From an uncultured Bacilli bacterium (GTDB lineage: Bacteria; Bacillota_I; Bacilli_A; RF39; UBA660): a stretch of 15,474 nucleotides of DNA. Both the position numbers and the translations under genes were made by a program. How positions within the stretch are numbered: position 1 is the stretch's first letter; each line of letters opens with the position of its first letter. The stretch covers positions 1 to 15,474 of the forward strand of contig CANRGW010000015.1 in the NCBI GenBank assembly GCA_947630205.1, given 5' to 3'. Shown here in pieces: positions 1 to 7,470 of the stretch. Under the pieces are notes generated by a model, which worked only from the letters and a program-made list of their open reading frames with translations, searched no databases and was not told the origin of the DNA.

Positions 1-22
1 TAAAAAGAATAAAAAGGGGTTG

Positions 23-67
23 GCTAGTGTGATACTAGCGACCAATTCGCCTAAAATCCGAATTGGT
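23..67 (-). other. Tandem inverted repeats at the start of a leftward transcript
   Basis: Two inverted repeats sit side by side. One is a perfect 9-bp repeat, ACCAATTCG (41-49) and CGAATTGGT (59-67), with a 9-nt loop. The other is GCTAGT (23-28) and ACTAGC (34-39) with a 5-nt loop. On the minus strand they lie just after a consensus promoter, so the first begins at about +1 of the transcript. The second is followed on that strand by CCCC, TTTTT (positions 15-11) and further T residues, which looks terminator-like. They may be a structured leader, an attenuator, a short RNA, or the operator of a divergently encoded regulator whose gene lies left of the window. No coding sequence is visible here. 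What is seen is the symmetry; the function is inferred. Confidence 0.5.
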
Positions 68-74
68 AGTTACT

Positions 75-103
75 ATAATAATCGATTACTTTAGTTTTGT
101 CAA
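75..103 (-). promoter_or_regulatory. Leftward sigma-A promoter (TTGACA-17-TATTAT)
   Basis: On the minus strand, a perfect -35 TTGACA (complement of 98-103) and a -10 TATTAT (complement of 75-80) are separated by exactly 17 nt. Transcription would start near 67-69 and run leftward out of the window through the tandem inverted repeats. It stands back to back with the rightward promoter of the ABC operon, the usual layout for a transporter and a divergently encoded regulator. The target gene is not in the window. Confidence 0.6.
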
Positions 104-119
104 GAAAAATTAAAAAATA

Positions 120-148
120 TTGACATTAAAATTTAAAAAACATATAAT
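120..148 (+). promoter_or_regulatory. Consensus sigma-A promoter of the ABC exporter operon
   Basis: A perfect TTGACA (120-125) and a perfect TATAAT (143-148) are separated by 17 nt. Transcription should start near 155, leaving an untranslated leader of about 95 nt before the ATG at 251. The leader is very A/T-rich and shows no convincing stable hairpin. A full-consensus promoter for an exporter suggests high expression or control by a repressor bound nearby. Confidence 0.8.
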
Positions 149-250
149 GTTAATGATTTACGAAAGGAAAAATAAAAAATTTCATAAAAAATACATATAT
201 AAGTGTTATTATAAAAAATATTTGTTTTTATTGATACAAGGAGGAATATT

Positions 251-1996
251 ATGTTTAAGTTATTTAAAAAATTAGGAAAAAAAGAATTTTTATTTGTTTT
301 CTTATCAATATTTTTTATTGTTATTCAAGTTTTTCTTGATTTAAAACTGCCTGATTATATGGAAAATATTACAATGCTTGTTCAAACTAGTGGTAGTAGT
401 AAAGATATTTTTAAAGAAGGACTTTATATGTTAGGATGTGCCTTTGGAAGTCTTTTAACAAGTATTATTGTTGGCTTTTTAGCAACTTATATAGCAAGTA
501 AATTTGGAGAAACAATAAGAGGTATTGTTTATCGTAAAGTTTTAAATTTTAGTATGGAAGAAATAAAAGATTTTTCTGTTTCTAGTTTAATTACTAGAAC
601 TACTAATGATGTTGGCCAAATTCAAATGTTAATTTCTTTTGGTTTACAAGCCTTAATTAAGGCTCCAATTATGGCTGTTTTTGCTATAACGAAAATAGCA
701 GGTAAAAATTTACAATTTAGTATTTTAACTTTTATTGCTGTTATACTTTTATTAATTTTAATTACGGTTATAATCCTTGTTGTTATTCCAAGATTTAAGA
801 TTGTTCAAAAGTTAACGGATAATTTAAATAGAATTACGAGAGAAAATCTAACAGGTATTCGGGTTGTAAGAGCCTTTAATGCTGAAGAATATCAAGAAAA
901 TAAGTTTAATGAAGCCAATTCTAAGTTAACAAATACCCAATTATTTAATCAAAGAGTTATGGGAGTTATGAACCCTTTTATGACTTTAATGATGTCTAGT
1001 TTAACTTTAGGAATTTATTTTGTAGGTGCTATTTTAATTAATGAAGCAAATGCACTTTCTAAATTAACTATTTTTAGTGATATGGTTGTTTTTTCATCTT
1101 ATGCTATTCAAGTTATAATGTCATTTATGATGTTAGTTATGATTTTCCTTATTTATCCAAGAGCCAGTGTTTCAGCTAAAAGAATTGAAGAAGTCTTAGA
1201 GACTAAGAATAAAATAATTGATGGTAGTCATATTAAAGGAAAAGAAATAGGAACAATTGAATTTAAAAATGTTTCCTTTAAATATCCTGATGCCGACGAA
1301 TATATGATTAAAAATGTTTCTTTTAAAGTAAAAAAAGGCGAAACAATTGCTTTTATAGGTTCAACAGGAAGTGGTAAAAGTACGTTAGTTAACTTAATAC
1401 CAAGATTTTATGATGCAACGGAAGGGGAAGTTTTAGTTGATGGAGTTAATGTTCGAGAATATCATTTAAATAATTTGCATGAAAAAATAGGATACGTTCC
1501 CCAAAAGGCTATTATGTTTGCTGGAAGTGTTAAAGAAAACGTTGCCTATGGTAAGGCTTCTAAAGAAATAACTAATAATGATATTGAAGAAGCAATTAAA
1601 GTAAGCCAAGCCTTTGAGTTTGTTAATAAGATGGGAGATGGCATCAATTCCTTTATTGCACGAGGTGGTACTAATGTAAGTGGTGGTCAAAAGCAAAGAT
1701 TATCAATTGCAAGAGCAATTAGTCGAAAACCGGAAATATATATATTTGATGATACTTTTTCAGCCCTTGATTATCAAACAGATTTAAAATTAAGAAGAGA
1801 ATTAAAAAAATATACTAAAGATGCAACGACGGTTATTGTTGCTAGTCGTGTTGGTACAATTATTGAAGCCGATAAAATTGTAGTTTTAGAAGATGGGGAA
1901 GTTGTTGGAATAGGAACGCATAAAGAATTACTAAAAAATTGTAATGTTTATTATGAAATTGCCAGAAGTCAATTAGAAGAGGAGGAGTTAAAATGA
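251..1996 (+). CDS. ABC exporter half-transporter, degenerate-site subunit
   Basis: This is a multidrug/lipid-type ABC exporter subunit with fused membrane and ATPase domains (581 aa). Six membrane segments are visible at about 12-30, 59-81, 129-149, 155-179, 243-263 and 279-303. The ATPase domain follows, with Walker A GSTGSGKST at 370-378, signature VSGGQ at 476-480 and Walker B IFDD ending at D500-D501. The catalytic Glu after Walker B is Asp (D501), and the H-loop His is Ser (S532, in ASR). These changes mark the degenerate-site partner of heterodimeric exporters such as TM287/288, BmrC/BmrD and LmrC/LmrD. Its intact signature should complete the active site of the downstream subunit. The start follows AAGGAGG (238-244) at good spacing, and its TGA stop overlaps the next start as ATGA. 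Family and pairing are secure; the substrate is unknown. Confidence 0.93.
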   Translation: MFKLFKKLGKKEFLFVFLSIFFIVIQVFLDLKLPDYMENITMLVQTSGSSKDIFKEGLYMLGCAFGSLLTSIIVGFLATYIASKFGETIRGIVYRKVLNFSMEEIKDFSVSSLITRTTNDVGQIQMLISFGLQALIKAPIMAVFAITKIAGKNLQFSILTFIAVILLLILITVIILVVIPRFKIVQKLTDNLNRITRENLTGIRVVRAFNAEEYQENKFNEANSKLTNTQLFNQRVMGVMNPFMTLMMSSLTLGIYFVGAILINEANALSKLTIFSDMVVFSSYAIQVIMSFMMLVMIFLIYPRASVSAKRIEEVLETKNKIIDGSHIKGKEIGTIEFKNVSFKYPDADEYMIKNVSFKVKKGETIAFIGSTGSGKSTLVNLIPRFYDATEGEVLVDGVNVREYHLNNLHEKIGYVPQKAIMFAGSVKENVAYGKASKEITNNDIEEAIKVSQAFEFVNKMGDGINSFIARGGTNVSGGQKQRLSIARAISRKPEIYIFDDTFSALDYQTDLKLRRELKKYTKDATTVIVASRVGTIIEADKIVVLEDGEVVGIGTHKELLKNCNVYYEIARSQLEEEELK

Positions 1997-3783
1997 AAAA
2001 CAGAAGAGGAATGGCTACCGAGAAACCAGAAAATTTTCGGTTAGCAATGAAAAACTTGTTAATGTATTTAAAACCTTATTTTCATCTTTTAATAATTGCA
2101 ACTATTTTGGCAGGAATAGGTTCTGTTTTTTCCATTATTGGACCTGATAGAATTAAAGAAATTACTAATTTAATAATTGTTGGTCTTACAAAGAAAATTG
2201 ATATAGAAAGAATTAAAGGAATAGCATTTTTCTTAATAACAATATATTTACTTGGTGCTGTCTTAATATATATAGAACATTTTATTATGGCAACTGTTAC
2301 TAATCGTTTTTCTAAAAAATTAAGGTCTGAAATTAGTGATAAAATTAATAAATTGCCCCTTAAATATTTTGATAAAACGCCTTATGGTGATGTCTTATCA
2401 AGAGTTACTAATGATGTTGATACTATGAGTCAAACGGTTAATCAAAGTATTGGCACATTTGTTAGTAGTTTAACTTTATTAATTGGCTCTATTTTTATGA
2501 TGTTTTATACTAATTATATTTTAGCGATTACGGCTATTTTATCGAGTCTATTTGGTTTTATCTTTATGATAATAGTTCTTTCTAAAAGTCAAAAATACTT
2601 TATGTCTTTTCAAAAAGAATTAGGAGATTTGAATGGTCAAATAGAAGAAACTTATACTGGTCATAATATTGTTAAAGTTTATAATGGTTATGAAAAAGAA
2701 ACTAAAACTTTTGATAATATTAATAGTAAAATGTTTAAAAGTGCTATAAAAAGTCATTTCTTTTCCGGTTTAATGCAACCATTTATGGCTTTTATAGGTA
2801 ATTTTGGTTATGTATGTGTTTGTGTAGTTGGTTCTTATTTAGCAATAAAAGGTACTATTACTTTTGGTGTAATTATAGCCTTTACTATCTATGCTCGTTT
2901 ATTTACTCAACCATTATCGCAACTTGCACAAGTAGCAACAAGTTTTCAAAGTGCAGCCGCTGCCTCTGAAAGAGTTTTTGAATTTTTAAGAGAAGAAGAA
3001 ATGCCAAGTGATGTTCTTAAAACAATTCATTTAGATAAAAATAAAGTTGTTGGCAATATTGAATTTAAACATGTTAATTTTGGTTATGATCAAGAAAGAA
3101 CAATTATTAAAGATTTTTCTGCTAATGTTAAGGCTGGTTCCAAAATTGCTATTGTAGGACCAACCGGTGCCGGCAAAACAACTTTAGTTAATTTATTAAT
3201 GAAGTTTTATGATATTAATTCGGGTGATATTTTAATTGATGGCGTTAGTATTAAAGATTTATCAAGAGAAAATATTCATGATTTATTTATTATGGTTTTA
3301 CAAGATACTTGGGTTTTTGAAGGTACGATTTATGAAAATATTGTTTATAATAAAGAAAATGTTGATTTAACTAAAGTTAAAGAAATATGTAAGATTGTAG
3401 GCCTTGACCATGTTATAAAAAGTTTAAGTAAAAATTATGATACTCTTTTATCCGATAATGAAACTTTATCAGCAGGAGAAAAACAGTTATTGACAATAGC
3501 CCGTGGTATGATAAAAAATGCTCCTTTCTTAATTCTTGATGAAGCAACCTCATCAGTTGATACAAGAACCGAAGAATTAGTAAGTAAAGCCATGGATAAA
3601 TTAACGGAGGGAAGAACTTCTTTCATTATTGCCCATCGTCTTTCAACTATTAAAAATGCTAATTTAATTTTAGTTCTTAATGAAGGAAACATTATAGAAC
3701 AAGGAACACATGAAGAATTATTAAAAAAGAAAGGCTTTTATGCCAAACTTTATAATTCACAATTTGAAAGTATTAGTAAATAA
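1993..3783 (+). CDS. ABC exporter half-transporter, catalytic subunit
   Basis: This is the second subunit of the heterodimeric ABC exporter (596 aa). An N-terminal extension precedes a six-helix membrane domain (first helices about 29-49, 76-99, 152-173 and 175-197) and an ATPase domain. Walker A is GPTGAGKTT at 389-397, Walker B is LILDE with catalytic E517, and the H-loop His is H548 in AHRLSTI, so its own hydrolytic residues are complete. Its signature is LSAGE (492-496) rather than LSGGQ. That is the complement of the first subunit, which has a good signature but lacks the catalytic Glu and His. The pair would therefore have one consensus and one degenerate ATP site. The start is translationally coupled through ATGA, with a GGAGGAG site inside the end of the upstream gene. 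The exported substrate cannot be read from the sequence. Confidence 0.94.
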   Translation: MKNRRGMATEKPENFRLAMKNLLMYLKPYFHLLIIATILAGIGSVFSIIGPDRIKEITNLIIVGLTKKIDIERIKGIAFFLITIYLLGAVLIYIEHFIMATVTNRFSKKLRSEISDKINKLPLKYFDKTPYGDVLSRVTNDVDTMSQTVNQSIGTFVSSLTLLIGSIFMMFYTNYILAITAILSSLFGFIFMIIVLSKSQKYFMSFQKELGDLNGQIEETYTGHNIVKVYNGYEKETKTFDNINSKMFKSAIKSHFFSGLMQPFMAFIGNFGYVCVCVVGSYLAIKGTITFGVIIAFTIYARLFTQPLSQLAQVATSFQSAAAASERVFEFLREEEMPSDVLKTIHLDKNKVVGNIEFKHVNFGYDQERTIIKDFSANVKAGSKIAIVGPTGAGKTTLVNLLMKFYDINSGDILIDGVSIKDLSRENIHDLFIMVLQDTWVFEGTIYENIVYNKENVDLTKVKEICKIVGLDHVIKSLSKNYDTLLSDNETLSAGEKQLLTIARGMIKNAPFLILDEATSSVDTRTEELVSKAMDKLTEGRTSFIIAHRLSTIKNANLILVLNEGNIIEQGTHEELLKKKGFYAKLYNSQFESISK

Positions 3784-3812
3784 AACATAGAGAGAAAAAC
3801 TTTATGTTTTTT
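3782..3812 (+). terminator. Probable terminator after the ABC operon
   Basis: The inverted repeat AAAACATA (3782-3789) and TATGTTTT (3803-3810) has a 13-nt loop and runs into a six-T stretch (3807-3812). The stem is A/T-rich and therefore weak, but it sits directly at the stop codon, ahead of a new promoter. Confidence 0.45.
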
Positions 3813-3842
3813 GGTATTATTATTTTATTTTTCAAGATAATA

Positions 3843-3851
3843 TGCTATACT
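3843..3851 (+). promoter_or_regulatory. Extended -10 promoter
   Basis: TGC followed by TATACT (3846-3851) forms an extended -10 element; no good -35 is present 17 nt upstream. Transcription would begin near 3858. Because an in-frame ATG at 3842 lies inside this element, that ATG is unlikely to be the translation start of the following gene. Confidence 0.5.
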
Positions 3852-3865
3852 TAAAGAGAAAGTTC

Positions 3866-3871
3866 GGAGGG
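3866..3871 (+). promoter_or_regulatory. Ribosome binding site fixing the start at 3878
   Basis: GGAGGG lies 6 nt ahead of the ATG at 3878, while the upstream in-frame ATG at 3842 has no Shine-Dalgarno sequence. This site selects 3878 as the start. Confidence 0.75.
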
Positions 3872-3877
3872 TTAGAT

Positions 3878-4318
3878 ATGAATAGTATTGCAAATAATGA
3901 TTTTCAAATTGCCGATTTAATTGCTGTTAAATATAGAGAAGATTACTTAGATTATTTAGATTTAAAAACAAAAGAACAACTAAAAGATGTTACTTTTTAT
4001 CCTGATGTTATTTATTTTGTTGATAGGATTACAACTTTTGATAATGGTTTTTATAGAGAATATTATAATGATGTTTTATATGCCCTTGATATTTTTGAAA
4101 GAGAGGGGAGAGAACCTTTTCGGTTTGAACCAGAATTTTTAGAAGAAGTTCCTTTTCCCAAAGAATTTTTGAGTGAAGAAGAACTAGAAAAAGGCATTAT
4201 TACAAGATGGAGACTTTTTACAATTTTCCAAGAAGTTAATAATGGTTATCAAAAAAAACACGAAAATACGAAAGTGAAAAAAATAGGTACAAAACTTAAT
4301 ATTCCAAGAGTTGGGTGA
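3878..4318 (+). CDS. Hypothetical protein, 146 residues, acidic
   Basis: I do not recognise this protein. With the start at 3878 it is 146 residues, soluble, with no signal peptide or membrane segment. It is rich in acidic and aromatic residues through its middle (runs such as YREDYLDYLDL and FREYY-like stretches), has a Pro/Phe/Glu-rich stretch around 85-100, and ends in a short basic tail (about 127-146). A longer reading from an ATG at 3842 is open, but that codon lies within the promoter -10 and lacks a ribosome binding site. The TGA stop is only 4 nt before the ATG of the CinA-like gene, so the two are co-transcribed and probably translationally coupled. This proximity is the only hint of function. 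Coding character matches its neighbours. Confidence 0.8.
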   Translation: MNSIANNDFQIADLIAVKYREDYLDYLDLKTKEQLKDVTFYPDVIYFVDRITTFDNGFYREYYNDVLYALDIFEREGREPFRFEPEFLEEVPFPKEFLSEEELEKGIITRWRLFTIFQEVNNGYQKKHENTKVKKIGTKLNIPRVG

Positions 4319-4322
4319 TAAA

Positions 4323-4799
4323 ATGGAAGAAATAATTAAATTTTTGCAAGATAGAAATGAGACAATTAGTACAATGGAGTCAGCCAGTGGTGGTTTTCTT
4401 GCTAGTAGTATTACTAATGTAAGTGGTTCAAGTTTAGTCTTTAAATTTGGAGCCGTTACTTATTCTAATGAATATAAAATCAAAATGGGAGTAGATAAAT
4501 CCATAATTGATAAATATTCTGTTTATAGTTTAGAATGTGCTAAAGATATGAGTTTAAAAATAACCCTTTTTACTAATTCAACATATGGAGTTGGCGTAAC
4601 TGGTAAAATAAATGATTATGATCCAAGTAATGATTTTGGAGATAATGCCACAGTTTTTTTAAGTTTATATTCTAAAAAAGATAATAAGTATTATACGAAA
4701 ATTGTTAAAGTTAAAAATCAAAGTCGGGAATTAAATAAAATTTTATTAAAAGATGAATTTATTAATTTATTTAAAGAAAATATAATTAACCAAAAGTAA
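4323..4799 (+). CDS. Stand-alone CinA C-terminal domain protein (PncC-type amidohydrolase)
   Basis: This is a 158-residue protein matching the CinA C-terminal domain alone, the fold that in PncC deamidates nicotinamide mononucleotide to nicotinate mononucleotide in pyridine-nucleotide salvage. The family's opening motif, usually ESCTGG, is here ESASGG (19-24), followed by the conserved SSITNVSGSS, GAVTYSNEYK and later GVGVTG blocks. Replacement of Cys-Thr by Ala-Ser makes enzymatic activity less certain. I chose ATG 4323 because GGGTGAT, a good Shine-Dalgarno match, lies just before it; an in-frame TTG at 4311 precedes that site and overlaps the previous gene. The N-terminal MoaB-like domain of full CinA is absent. 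It forms a tight pair with the unknown gene upstream. Confidence 0.8.
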   Translation: MEEIIKFLQDRNETISTMESASGGFLASSITNVSGSSLVFKFGAVTYSNEYKIKMGVDKSIIDKYSVYSLECAKDMSLKITLFTNSTYGVGVTGKINDYDPSNDFGDNATVFLSLYSKKDNKYYTKIVKVKNQSRELNKILLKDEFINLFKENIINQK

Positions 4800-4826
4800 T
4801 TATTTTTCTTTTTAATTAGGAAAATA

Positions 4827-4835
4827 TGATATAAT
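4827..4835 (+). promoter_or_regulatory. Extended -10 promoter for the U32-HD operon
   Basis: TGA followed by a perfect TATAAT (4830-4835) makes an extended -10 element in the 59-nt gap before the U32 gene. The -35 region (about 4807-4812, TCTTTT) is poor, as often tolerated with an extended -10. Confidence 0.6.
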
Positions 4836-4858
4836 CATGTAAAAAAAGAAGTGATAGT

Positions 4859-6655
4859 ATGAAAAAAGGAGAAATATTAGCACCGAGTGGTTCGAAAGAA
4901 GCAGCCGTTGCTGCTATTGAAGCAGGATGTGATGCCATTTATTTAGCAGGAAAAATGTTTGGAGCAAGAGCCTATGCTTCTAATTTTTCTGATTTAGAAT
5001 TAAAAGAAATAATTACTTATGCTCATTTATATAATGTTAAAGTTTATGTTACTTGTAATATTTTAATATATGAAAGAGAAATTAAAACTTTTATGGATTA
5101 TGTTTCTTTTTTACATGAAAACAATGTTGATGCTTTAATCATGCAAGATCTTGGAATGATTGACTTAGTTCATAAAACATTTCCTAATTTAGAACTTCAT
5201 GCTTCAACACAAATGCATATTCATAATTTAGAGGGAGCCCAAATGGCTTCTAAACTTGGTATCAAAAGAGTTGTCTTAGCAAGAGAAACACCACTTGATG
5301 TTATTAAAGAAATTAAAGAAAAAACAGATTTAGAAATCGAAGTTTTTGTTCAAGGAGCCTTATGCGCTTCATATTCCGGTATGTGCTTATTTGCTAAAAG
5401 TATTGGTCCAAGAAGTGGTAATCGGGGAACTTGCAGTGGATGTTGTAGGTTACCTTATGATTTAGAAACTAAAGATGGTATTATTTTAAATAAAGATAAA
5501 TATCCTTTAAGCATGCGTGATTTAATGACTTTAGATAAACTGGATAAATTAATAGAAATTGGGATAGATAGTTTTAAAATAGAAGGAAGAATGAAAAGCC
5601 CTAGTTATGTTTATACAACGGTTAAATTATATAAAGAAACAAGAGATTATTATTTAAAAAAGAAAAAAATTAAAATTAATGAAAAAGATTTATATAATTT
5701 AAAAAATATTTTTAATAGAACTTATACAAATGGTTATATGTTTAATTGTAAAGATGTTATAAATGCTAAATATCCTAATCATCAAGGTATAGTAGTTGGA
5801 AAAGTTATTAAAAGTAAAAATAATTTTATCACGATAAAACTAAGTGATGAAGTCTCTCTTCATGATGGTTTAAGAATTATTAAAGATGATTTTACTTATG
5901 GTTTAATTTTAAATGAATTTAAAAAAGATAATAAAACTGTGCATTTGGCTAAGAAAAATGAAGTTATTACTTTAAAGGTTAATAAAAATATTCCTTTGGG
6001 TAGTACCGTTTTAAGAACTTCTTCTTATTTAATTGAAAAAGAAATAATTGAAAAAATTCAAAGTCATAGTTTAAAAATTCCTCTTAAAATGATTTGTAAT
6101 ATTAAAAATAATAAACCTGTTGAATTAATAATTAATGATTATCAAAATGAAGTAAAAGTTCAAGGAATGTGTCCTCTAGTTGCTACTAAGAAAGCCATTA
6201 CTAAAGAAGATATAAAAGAAAAACTTTTAAAAATTCAAAATACAATATATACACCTCTTGAAGTTGAAATTAATCTTGATAAAAATCTTTTTCTTCCTAT
6301 TAGTACTATTAATAATTTAAAAAGAGAAGCAATTGAATTATTAAATCAAAAACGTCTTGCTAGGTTTCAAAAAGAATATAAAAAAGAAGAATATAAAATT
6401 ACACTTCCTGATTATCCAAAAGTAGAAGAATACACACTTTTAACAAATAAAAAAGAAGATATTACTAAAAAATATAAGTATTATTATTCATTTTTGGATA
6501 TAGGTGGTATTAAAAAATTACCAAAAGTTATGGAAAATTATCAAAATCTTGATATTAAGAAAGAATATTTAGTTGGTGAATTAGGTTCTCTTAATAAATT
6601 AAAAAATGTTGTAACAGATTTTTCTTTTAATGTAACTAATTCATTTAGAACTTAG
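4859..6655 (+). CDS. U32-family protein (RlhA/TrhP-like), C-terminally broken
   Basis: This is a peptidase-U32-family protein. Characterised bacterial members (RlhA, TrhP, UbiU) are Fe-S proteins hydroxylating rRNA, tRNA or quinone precursors, with prephenate as oxygen source for the RNA enzymes. The N-terminal barrel carries the family block FVQGALCASYSGMC with C169 and C176, then NRGTCSGCCRLPY with C192, C195 and C196, and IEGRMKSPSYV near 240-250. A long C-terminal part follows, so the architecture resembles RlhA more than short TrhP. The frame stops at TAG 6653-6655 after residue 598, just after VTNSF, yet the family's next segment resumes in the +1 frame and continues to 6944. This looks like a frameshifted or deleted allele rather than a natural end. 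The position where many members have Cys in a DLC motif is Met223 here. It is first in an operon with the HD gene. The exact substrate is not decidable. Confidence 0.85.
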   Translation: MKKGEILAPSGSKEAAVAAIEAGCDAIYLAGKMFGARAYASNFSDLELKEIITYAHLYNVKVYVTCNILIYEREIKTFMDYVSFLHENNVDALIMQDLGMIDLVHKTFPNLELHASTQMHIHNLEGAQMASKLGIKRVVLARETPLDVIKEIKEKTDLEIEVFVQGALCASYSGMCLFAKSIGPRSGNRGTCSGCCRLPYDLETKDGIILNKDKYPLSMRDLMTLDKLDKLIEIGIDSFKIEGRMKSPSYVYTTVKLYKETRDYYLKKKKIKINEKDLYNLKNIFNRTYTNGYMFNCKDVINAKYPNHQGIVVGKVIKSKNNFITIKLSDEVSLHDGLRIIKDDFTYGLILNEFKKDNKTVHLAKKNEVITLKVNKNIPLGSTVLRTSSYLIEKEIIEKIQSHSLKIPLKMICNIKNNKPVELIINDYQNEVKVQGMCPLVATKKAITKEDIKEKLLKIQNTIYTPLEVEINLDKNLFLPISTINNLKREAIELLNQKRLARFQKEYKKEEYKITLPDYPKVEEYTLLTNKKEDITKKYKYYYSFLDIGGIKKLPKVMENYQNLDIKKEYLVGELGSLNKLKNVVTDFSFNVTNSFRT

Positions 6656-6944
6656 TGATGAAGATATTAAAAAGTTAATAACTGGTTATCATGAACACTT
6701 TCATAAGCATCCTAACTTAGAATTAATTGTTAAAACAAATATGGAGTTAATGGTTTTAAAATATGATTTTCATGATTATCAAGAGGCTTCTTATCTTGTC
6801 GATAGATTTCATAATAAATATTATATTGTTAAAAGAAATAATTTAACTTATATATATGATTATAAAGTTTTAAAAAAAGAAAATTTAGATTTATATTTTC
6901 AAATGGGCGTAAATTATCTTCGAATGGAAAATAATTTAAATTAA
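6636..6944 (+). pseudogene. Displaced C-terminal fragment of the U32 protein
   Basis: This is the continuation of the U32 gene in the +1 frame. Translation from about 6645 gives LELSDEDIKKLI and then blocks such as ELMVLKY, LVDRFHNKYYIV and YFQMGVNYLRM, typical of the C-terminal end of U32 proteins, up to TAA 6942-6944. The frame is open only from 6636, so the break lies within 6636-6655. Joining the frames gives about 694 residues, but the roughly 15-20 residues expected between the NS motif and ELSDE (a helix plus the GxxxxTLS strand) appear missing. A small deletion with frame change fits better than a single-base slip. An internal ATG at 6741 opens 67 codons but has no ribosome binding site, so I do not treat it as a gene. 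Confidence 0.7.
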
Positions 6945-6966
6945 AAATCTTCTAAAAGGAGGTTTT

Positions 6967-7470
6967 ATGATAGAATATCAAAAAATAAAAGAAGATGTCT
7001 ATTCTTTATTAAAAGATGATACAACAGGACATGATATAAGTCATATTGAAAGAGTTTTAGATTTATCTTTAGAATTTAGTGAGAATTTAGATGTTAATAG
7101 AGAAAAATTAAATTTAATTGCTTTGTTGCATGATGTTGATGATTATAAGTTATTTGTATCAGATACTAGAAATTTACCTAATGCTAAAAAAATATTAAAA
7201 AAGTATAAAATTAATAAATCCATAGAAGAAGAAGTTCTTTTGGAAATAAAGAGATTAGGTTATAGTAAAAGATTAGAGGGCTTAAAACCTTTAACAATAG
7301 AGGGTATGATTGTATCAGATGCTGATATGTGTGATGCGATGGGAGTAACCGGAATTATTAGATGTTATGATTATAGTAAAAGTCATAATATGCCTTTCTT
7401 TTTAAAAGAAAATTTTCCTCTTCTTGAGGAAAGAAGTAATGGTTATCTTTTTAAAAAATTTTTTTCTTGA
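6967..7470 (+). CDS. HD-domain metal-dependent phosphohydrolase, C-terminus frameshifted
   Basis: This is a small HD-superfamily phosphohydrolase (167 aa in this frame), close in layout to the YedJ-type group. The metal and catalytic residues are visible in order: H22 (GHDISH), H55-D56 (LLHDVDD) and D118/D120 (VSDADMCDAMG). The substrate is unknown; relatives act on nucleotides or other phosphate esters. It starts 22 nt after the U32 fragment, behind a strong AAGGAGG. The frame ends in TGA immediately after an A6T7 run (7453-7465). Removing one T opens a further 22 codons to TAA 7535-7537, with a sensible amphipathic, Trp-containing helix (ENKLVDWLTYLENYL). The true protein is probably about 189 residues. 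The HD core is intact either way, so activity may persist. Confidence 0.82.
   Translation: MIEYQKIKEDVYSLLKDDTTGHDISHIERVLDLSLEFSENLDVNREKLNLIALLHDVDDYKLFVSDTRNLPNAKKILKKYKINKSIEEEVLLEIKRLGYSKRLEGLKPLTIEGMIVSDADMCDAMGVTGIIRCYDYSKSHNMPFFLKENFPLLEERSNGYLFKKFFS

Noticed and set aside
153..275. Lysine-rich ORF of about 40 codons in the ABC leader
   Set aside because: Its ATG is at the predicted transcription start with no ribosome binding site, and it is composed of A/T-driven Lys and Tyr codons.
1466..1696. Minus-strand ORF of 76 codons inside the first ABC gene
   Set aside because: It lies opposite the conserved ATPase domain, has no ribosome binding site and no recognisable protein.
1994..1996. 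TGA read as Trp (Mollicute code)
   Set aside because: TGA ends the first ABC gene exactly at an ATGA overlap and ends the 146-residue gene just before the next start; Trp is TGG throughout.
3435..3692. Minus-strand ORF of 85 codons inside the second ABC gene
   Set aside because: It is antisense to the signature, Walker B and H-loop region; it is a shadow of that coding sequence.
3842..3877. Longer start for the 146-residue protein at ATG 3842
   Set aside because: This ATG lies in the extended -10 element and lacks a ribosome binding site, unlike ATG 3878.
6741..6944. Independent 67-codon gene
   Set aside because: It is the in-frame tail of the displaced U32 fragment and its ATG has no ribosome binding site.
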